From Sinobacterium caligoides (GTDB lineage Bacteria; Pseudomonadota; Gammaproteobacteria; Pseudomonadales; Sinobacteriaceae), in NCBI RefSeq assembly GCF_003752585.1, contig NZ_RKHR01000008.1, positions 97,632 through 161,631 on the forward strand: DNA of 64,000 nucleotides. Direction: 5' to 3'. Below the pieces are notes generated by a model that saw only the letters and a program-made list of their open reading frames with translations, had not been told where the DNA came from and made no database searches. Shown here piece after piece: positions 59,441 through 64,000 of the stretch; position 1 is the stretch's first letter; every line of letters begins with the position of its first letter. The position numbers and the translations under genes were made by a program.

Positions 59441-62074
59441 CTACGCTGCCGGCGCAGTCTCAGCTAACTTCTCTCGCTTACGGCGCATCAGCTGCAGCTT
59501 GGCGATCAAGCCCAATAACAACAGTGCCGGAATGAAGAACAACTCCTTCGGGAAGCGATCGGTCTCCTCGAGGATGCCGGTAATCTTCCAGTCATAGTCT
59601 AGCGCGCTGTGCTCCGCAACACTGCCGTATTCAACATAGTCGACCAGCATCGAACCATCATCCTGCGGCAACAGCTCCAGGCCGACGTTCTTAGCTAATC
59701 GCTCCTTGGCATCGGCACCCTGCTCACCCAGCGGTAAAATCACCGTAGAACGCTTAAAGCGGCCGTCCAACGCCTCACCCTCAGCCACCAAGCGAATGTT
59801 GCCATCGCTTGGCTGTTCACTAATGTAGTGGTAGATATCACTTGGCGCCTTTAACTCGTAAGGTGGCTTGACCATGTCGAGCCAGAAGCCCGGCAAGAAT
59901 AAGGTAAAAGCCGCCACTAACATCAACACCGTCTCGTACCACTTCGACTTAGTAAACCAGAAGCCCTGGGTCGAGGCAGCGAACACCAGCATCGCAATCA
60001 GCGCGATAATGAATACAAAGATGCCCTGATACCAGGTAACGTCGATCAGCAACAGATCCGTATTAAAGATAAACAGGAAGGGGAGCAGGGCCGTACGCAT
60101 GCTGTAGAAGAACGCCTGTACTCCCGTCTTCAGCGGATCACCCCGCGATATCGCCGCCGCCGCGAACGACGCCAGCCCCACCGGCGGTGTGACATCGGCC
60201 ATAATGCCAAAATAGAAGACGAACATATGCACCGCAATCAACGGCACGATAAAGCCATGCTGCGCCCCCAGTTCGACAACCACGCCGGCCATCAATGAGG
60301 AAACCACAATATAGTTTGCCGTGGTCGGCAACCCCATCCCCAGCACGATGCTGATCAGCGCCACAAACATCAGCATGAACAGCAGCACACCACCAGAGAC
60401 GATCTGTACCAGATCGGCCATCACCTGCCCGATACCGGTCAGTGTCACCGTACCGACGATAATGCCCGCGGTCGCCGTCGCAACCCCGATACCGATCATG
60501 TTGCGCGCCCCCGAAGACAGCCCGTCACGCAGATCAATGAAGCCCTCTCCCAGAGCTGACACCATATTGCCACGACGGAAAAAGGCCTTCAGCGGCTTCT
60601 GCGTCAGCAGCACGAAGCCCATGATGACGCTCGCCCAAAAGGCCGATAAACCGGGAGAGTTACGCTCTACCATCAGGAACCAAATCAACGCAATCAACGG
60701 GATAAGATAGTACAGCCCAGTCTTGTAGATATTGGCAAAGAGCGGCAGCTCGATGATTTCTGAGTTAGGGTCGTCCATCTCCAGATCAGGCTGCTGCGCC
60801 GAAATATAGAGCAAGCCGATATACCCCGTCAGGATCACCAGCAGAATCAGCGCCACCGAAACCGGGCCGGTAATGGTCTTAATCGCAGAGATCAGGAAGA
60901 ACAGTAGGCCAGCTAAGACAATCATGCTGGAGGTGATAATACCCATCCGCAGCATCTTCATCTTAAGGCTATAAACCGGACCAGTACGAGGCAGACCTTG
61001 CATATCAGCCTTCAGCGCCTCGAGATGAACAATGTAGAGCAGCGCAATATAGGAGATCGCCGCCGGTACAAAGGCGTGTTTAATGACCTCAATATAAGGA
61101 ATACCAACATACTCGACCATCAGGAACGCAACCGCACCCATGACTGGCGGCATTAAAACACCGTTGATCGAGGACGAGGCCTCGATCGCACCGGCCTTTT
61201 CTGAGCTAAAGCCGACTCGCTTCATTAGCGGAATAGTAAACGTACCAGTCGTCACCACGTTGGCGATAGACGAGCCTGAGATTAGACCCGTCATAGCGGA
61301 AGAGAGTACCGCCGCCTTCGCGGGCCCACCACGCAGATGCCCCAGCAAGGAGAAGGCTATTTGGATAAAGTAGTTACCGGCACCAGCCTGATTCAACAGC
61401 GCGCCGAACAACACAAAGAGAAAGACGAAACCGGAGGAGACACCCAACGCAATACCGAAGACACCCTCTGTACTTAGCCACATGTGGCTCATCGCGCGCT
61501 CGATCGAGGCGCCCTTCCAGCGAATGACATCCGGCACAAACTGGCTGTCACCGAAAAAGACATAGGCGAGGAAGAATAACGCGACACAGACCAATGCTGG
61601 CCCCAGGGTGCGGCGCGTCGCCTCGAGTAATAATACCAGGCCTGCCACAGACACCCAGATATCCTGAGCGATTGGCGCTCCAGGGCGCGTCGATAGGCTG
61701 GTATAAAAAATAAAAATATAACAAGCACAAAACGCCGCCGCTAAACCGAGCACCCAGTCGAGCAGAGGTATGCGGTCGTGGGGGCTATTGTGCCGCGCCG
61801 GGAAAGCGAGGAAGGTCAACAACAGGGCGAAGCCTAGGTGAATCGCACGCGTCTCGGTATCATTGAGAAAGCCGACGCCAAAATGTGCCGGCAGCGGAGA
61901 GCCAATCCATAGCTGGAACAGCGACCAGATAACCGGCAACGATAATAGTAAGAAGGCGGCATACCATTGCTTGGGGTGACGATTCCCCGTATCCGATTCT
62001 TCGATAAGATCCTGAATATCAGAATCAATATGATATTTCTCAGTCATAAATAATGGCTCGTTATTATAAAACAC
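59441..62074 (-). CDS. TRAP transporter fused permease (4TM/12TM)
   Basis: An 877-residue membrane protein fusing the small (DctQ-like) and large (DctM-like) TRAP subunits, as usual for TAXI systems. The N-terminal 200 residues carry about five helices; the DctM-like part contains SGSSIANVVTTGTFTIPLMKR and GLPTTANYIVVSSLMAGVV, both highly conserved, and DVTPPVGLASFAAAAISRGDP. A C-terminal hydrophilic extension (about residues 755-830) contains a PDZ-like segment with DYVEYGSVAEHSALDYDWKITGI, a feature seen in some members. It works with the upstream solute-binding gene to import a carboxylate or amino acid using an ion gradient. Confidence 0.93.
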   Translation of the reverse strand: MFYNNEPLFMTEKYHIDSDIQDLIEESDTGNRHPKQWYAAFLLLSLPVIWSLFQLWIGSPLPAHFGVGFLNDTETRAIHLGFALLLTFLAFPARHNSPHDRIPLLDWVLGLAAAFCACYIFIFYTSLSTRPGAPIAQDIWVSVAGLVLLLEATRRTLGPALVCVALFFLAYVFFGDSQFVPDVIRWKGASIERAMSHMWLSTEGVFGIALGVSSGFVFLFVLFGALLNQAGAGNYFIQIAFSLLGHLRGGPAKAAVLSSAMTGLISGSSIANVVTTGTFTIPLMKRVGFSSEKAGAIEASSSINGVLMPPVMGAVAFLMVEYVGIPYIEVIKHAFVPAAISYIALLYIVHLEALKADMQGLPRTGPVYSLKMKMLRMGIITSSMIVLAGLLFFLISAIKTITGPVSVALILLVILTGYIGLLYISAQQPDLEMDDPNSEIIELPLFANIYKTGLYYLIPLIALIWFLMVERNSPGLSAFWASVIMGFVLLTQKPLKAFFRRGNMVSALGEGFIDLRDGLSSGARNMIGIGVATATAGIIVGTVTLTGIGQVMADLVQIVSGGVLLFMLMFVALISIVLGMGLPTTANYIVVSSLMAGVVVELGAQHGFIVPLIAVHMFVFYFGIMADVTPPVGLASFAAAAISRGDPLKTGVQAFFYSMRTALLPFLFIFNTDLLLIDVTWYQGIFVFIIALIAMLVFAASTQGFWFTKSKWYETVLMLVAAFTLFLPGFWLDMVKPPYELKAPSDIYHYISEQPSDGNIRLVAEGEALDGRFKRSTVILPLGEQGADAKERLAKNVGLELLPQDDGSMLVDYVEYGSVAEHSALDYDWKITGILEETDRFPKELFFIPALLLLGLIAKLQLMRRKREKLAETAPAA

Positions 62075-62162
62075 ACTCGGTGACGGTAGCTACTAAGTAC
62101 AGCCTGTGAGCGAACTATTTGCTAGCGTTTCCCTGCATGATTTTTCAATCACTACAAACAAA

Positions 62163-62185
62163 ACAACCGCTCAGAGAGCGGCTGT
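62163..62185 (-). terminator. Intercistronic hairpin between TAXI protein and permease genes
   Basis: On the minus strand ACAGCCGCTC pairs with GAGCGGTTGT (one G-U; an A-C mismatch on the plus strand) around TCT, followed by TTTGTTTG. Partial termination here would give more binding protein than permease, as common in binding-protein transport operons. Confidence 0.65.
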
Positions 62186-62200
62186 TAGACGTGCTTGGGA

Positions 62201-63172
62201 CTACTTAATCCACTTACGCTCTTTGTAGTAGCGTACGGCGCCTGGGTGCAGCGGAGCGACGAGTGAGGTCGTTGCCATATCCTCGGCCTTCAAGTTGTTC
62301 AAGGCGGGGTGTAGACGACGGAAGCGGTTAAAGTTGCTGAATACAGCCTTAGTGAGCTGGTAAACCACCTCATCAGAAACCTTGTCAGAGGTCACGAGTG
62401 TACCCAGCGGTCCGACCGACATGATGTCTTTCTCATTACCCATGAACATACCACCCGGGATGGTCACCTTCGAGTAGGCAGGGTACTTCTGGATGAAGTC
62501 TGCAGCAAAATCACCATCAATCGCTAGGATCTTTACATCACAGGTAGAAGTCGCTTCCTGAGTTGAGGCATTCGGTAGGCCGGCAGACCAGAAGGTCGCA
62601 TCAAACTTACCATCACACAACGCCTGCGCCTGCTCGGAGTTACGCAGCTCGGCAGTGATGCGGAAGGTCGACTTATCCCAGCCCTTTTCCTTCATAATCA
62701 AGTCGGCGTTCATGCGGCTGCCTGAACCTGGGTTGGCAATATTGACACGCTTACCGACCAAATCATCGAGGGTATTAATCTTAGCGTCGGCTCGGACAAG
62801 AATCTGAATAGGCTCAGGGTGTAAAGAGAACACCGAGCGCAGACCTTTGTATGGCTTGCCCTTGAATGGGCCAGTGCCATTATAAGCATCAGCCTGTGTA
62901 TCGGATTGCGCAATACCAAAGTCCATCTCACCGGCCCGAATAGTGTTGATATTCGCTACCGAACCACCGGTTGATTCGGCAGAACAACGAATACCATGCT
63001 TAGAACGGTCGCGGTTGATCATGCCACAAATATGGCCACCCACTGGGAAATAGACACCAGTAACACCGCCCGTACCGATAGATATAAATTGATCTTCGGC
63101 TTGAGCGAGAGCGGTTAGGCTCAGGGCCGCTGCAGCAGCGGTAACGAGTGTAAACTTCTTTGCTATGCCCAT
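62201..63172 (-). CDS. TAXI-family TRAP solute-binding protein
   Basis: A 323-residue periplasmic protein with a 25-residue signal peptide (LVTAAAAALSLTALAQA). The TAXI signature begins with FISIGTGGVTGVYFPVGGHICGMINR; later CSAESTGGSVANINTIRAGEMDFGIAQSDTQADAYNG (in parts) and GKRVNIANPGSGSRMNADLIM follow the family order. Ligands known for TAXI proteins are glutamate or similar amino/oxo acids. It is the first gene of the leftward operon with the fused permease. Confidence 0.95.
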   Translation of the reverse strand: MGIAKKFTLVTAAAAALSLTALAQAEDQFISIGTGGVTGVYFPVGGHICGMINRDRSKHGIRCSAESTGGSVANINTIRAGEMDFGIAQSDTQADAYNGTGPFKGKPYKGLRSVFSLHPEPIQILVRADAKINTLDDLVGKRVNIANPGSGSRMNADLIMKEKGWDKSTFRITAELRNSEQAQALCDGKFDATFWSAGLPNASTQEATSTCDVKILAIDGDFAADFIQKYPAYSKVTIPGGMFMGNEKDIMSVGPLGTLVTSDKVSDEVVYQLTKAVFSNFNRFRRLHPALNNLKAEDMATTSLVAPLHPGAVRYYKERKWIK

Positions 63173-63416
63173 CTAAAAAGCTCCAGTATATTTTTGTTGA
63201 TCTAGTTATGTAGTTCGCATATGCGATACGTAAGAGTGGAACACAAGCTACGCAGAAACCCCTATGATACATGTCAATCGCGAAGAATGTTCCTAGCCCC
63301 TCCTTGATGACAATATTTTCATTGTCGAGTCACCCCGCAACGCCCACGACTACTTCTCAGCACGCCTAAAAGTAAGCTCGGCCTTCTTAGTCAAAGTAAT
63401 AATAGCTAAAAACGAA

Positions 63417-63447
63417 AAAACCCCATCAGCATCACTGATGGGGTTTT
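63417..63447 (-). terminator. Terminator of 5S rRNA gene 1
   Basis: CCCCATCAG (63421-63429) pairs with CTGATGGGG (63435-63443), extended by A-T pairs, with a run of A on the plus strand giving U on the minus transcript. Confidence 0.85.
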
Positions 63448-63456
63448 AGGATAAGA

Positions 63457-63573
63457 GCCTGACGATGACCTACTCTCACATGGGGAAGCCCCACACTACC
63501 ATCGGCGATGAATCGTTTCACTTCTGAGTTCGATATGGGATCAGGTGGTTCCAATTCTCTATGGTCGTCAGAC
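63457..63573 (-). rRNA. rrf: 5S ribosomal RNA
   Basis: A 117-nt sequence on the minus strand. The ends form helix I (GUCUGACGA with UCGUCAGGC). Internal landmarks match E. coli 5S: CGAACUCAGAAGUGAAACG in loop B/helix III and GCCGAUGGUAGUGUGGGG in the loop E region. It terminates 10 nt before an intrinsic terminator. Upstream (to the right) is a second 5S gene, so the two are either tandem 5S copies at the end of one rRNA operon or ends of two units. Confidence 0.93.
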
Positions 63574-63889
63574 AAACTGGTTAAGAGGCTGTAAGGTACA
63601 ACCTCTCAGAATTTCTCGTAAGTATCTTACTGCGGCGAATTATATGAATTTCGACTGCCCAGTCAAGTGCTTTCCAACTATCGAAGAAAAATATAATGCA
63701 ACACTGCGCCAACAGCAGCAGAAGACTCGGTAAACAAACGCTAAAGGCATAGACGCCACGCAACGAAAGATCAGAGCTTAGGGCGTTAGCACCGGTTGCA
63801 TGCCACATATAGACGCCCTCAAAGACCCACCGTTCAATAACATCAACTACCCCGAGCTAGATAGCAAACACTTCCCCTCAGGCATAAAA
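63574..63889. other. Spacer between the two 5S rRNA genes
   Basis: About 315 bp. I looked for tRNA cloverleaves and for the 3' end of 23S rRNA and found neither. A GAGGTTGTACC...CAGCCTC stem lies close to the 5' side of 5S gene 1. It must contain either a processing region or the promoter of 5S gene 1. Confidence 0.45.
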
Positions 63890-63890
63890 A

Positions 63891-63918
63891 AACCCCGTAA
63901 GCGCGAGCTTACGGGGTT
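63891..63918 (-). terminator. Terminator of 5S rRNA gene 2
   Basis: AACCCCGTAAGC (63891-63902) pairs perfectly with GCTTACGGGGTT (63907-63918) around GCGA, with an A-run on the plus strand giving U on the minus transcript. Confidence 0.85.
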
Positions 63919-63929
63919 TTAGCATAAGA

Positions 63930-64000
63930 GCCTGACAATGACCTACTCTCACATGGGGAAGCCCCACACTACCATCGGCGATGAGTCGTTTCACTACTGA
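63930..64000 (-). rRNA. rrf: 5S ribosomal RNA, truncated by window edge
   Basis: The 3' 71 nt of a second 5S rRNA on the minus strand. It is nearly identical to gene 1, with a few changes (for example GACAATG for GACGATG, and GATGAGTCG for GATGAATCG). The 5' part lies beyond position 64000. Confidence 0.92.

Noticed and set aside
63574..63929. tRNA gene in the spacer between 5S genes
   Set aside because: No cloverleaf with a TTCNA loop and matching acceptor stem could be found on either strand.

Overview
The window looks like a chromosomal segment of a free-living, probably marine, gammaproteobacterium. The evidence is the combination of YcjX/YcjF, NorR, QueC/QueE, TRAP transporters, 5S rRNA sequence and many GC-rich enzyme genes; I cannot name the genus. 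Two compositional classes are obvious by eye: GC-rich backbone genes (about 0.3-33 kb and 50.9-63.2 kb) and a markedly AT-richer block of small genes (33.6-50.8 kb).

Layout. 0-1.3 kb: a perfect SOS (LexA) box that probably serves a gene left of the window, then a CobB sirtuin deacylase and a glutaredoxin. 1.3-5.2 kb: two overlapping TetR regulators divergent from a Baeyer-Villiger-type flavin monooxygenase and an alpha/beta hydrolase, which looks like a regulated ketone/ester degradation module. 5.3-9 kb: PepSY protein, two acetyltransferases, exported flavin amine oxidase. 9.1-11.1 kb: NorR nitric-oxide sensor divergent from a small membrane protein with a sigma54-type promoter. 11.2-12.1 kb: a complete histidine attenuator (leader peptide with five His codons, antiterminator and terminator) in front of a miniature histidyl-tRNA-synthetase-like protein; this is the most striking regulatory system here. 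12.2-24 kb: ordinary metabolic genes (dioxygenase, acyltransferase, aldo/keto reductase, flavoproteins, HAD phosphatase, BlaI regulator, lysophospholipase). 24.05-24.55 kb: three tandem copies, exactly 180 bp apart, of what appears to be a small RNA gene on the minus strand. 24.6-32.3 kb: DUF808, HxlR/GST pair, CYTH protein, queE-queC, GIY-YIG, crotonase and retropepsin-like genes. The 1.4 kb between queC and the GIY-YIG gene is non-coding and carries a 14-bp minisatellite and several DnaA-box-like 9-mers.

33.6-50.86 kb is an integron gene-cassette array: more than 20 short genes, nearly all on the plus strand, each followed by an attC-like site. No integron integrase gene lies in the window, so the array fits the CALIN type (cluster of attC sites lacking an integrase). 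Cassettes include four GNAT acetyltransferases, two GFA/CENP-V proteins, RpiB, HAD and CHMI-like enzymes, an SMI1/KNR4 protein, a nucleotidyltransferase, membrane proteins, a P-loop kinase gene broken by an amber codon, and a membrane-anchored UvrD-type Tudor domain. One apparently ORF-less cassette of about 300 bp occurs four times. A large haem peroxidase gene sits in reverse orientation inside the array.

50.9-63.2 kb returns to the backbone: ycjF-ycjX, a DUF3100 membrane protein with its partner and an M20 amidohydrolase, a DUF748 giant protein, and a TAXI-type TRAP transporter with a fused permease. The right edge holds one complete and one truncated 5S rRNA gene on the minus strand, each with its own terminator, so an rRNA operon lies just beyond the window.
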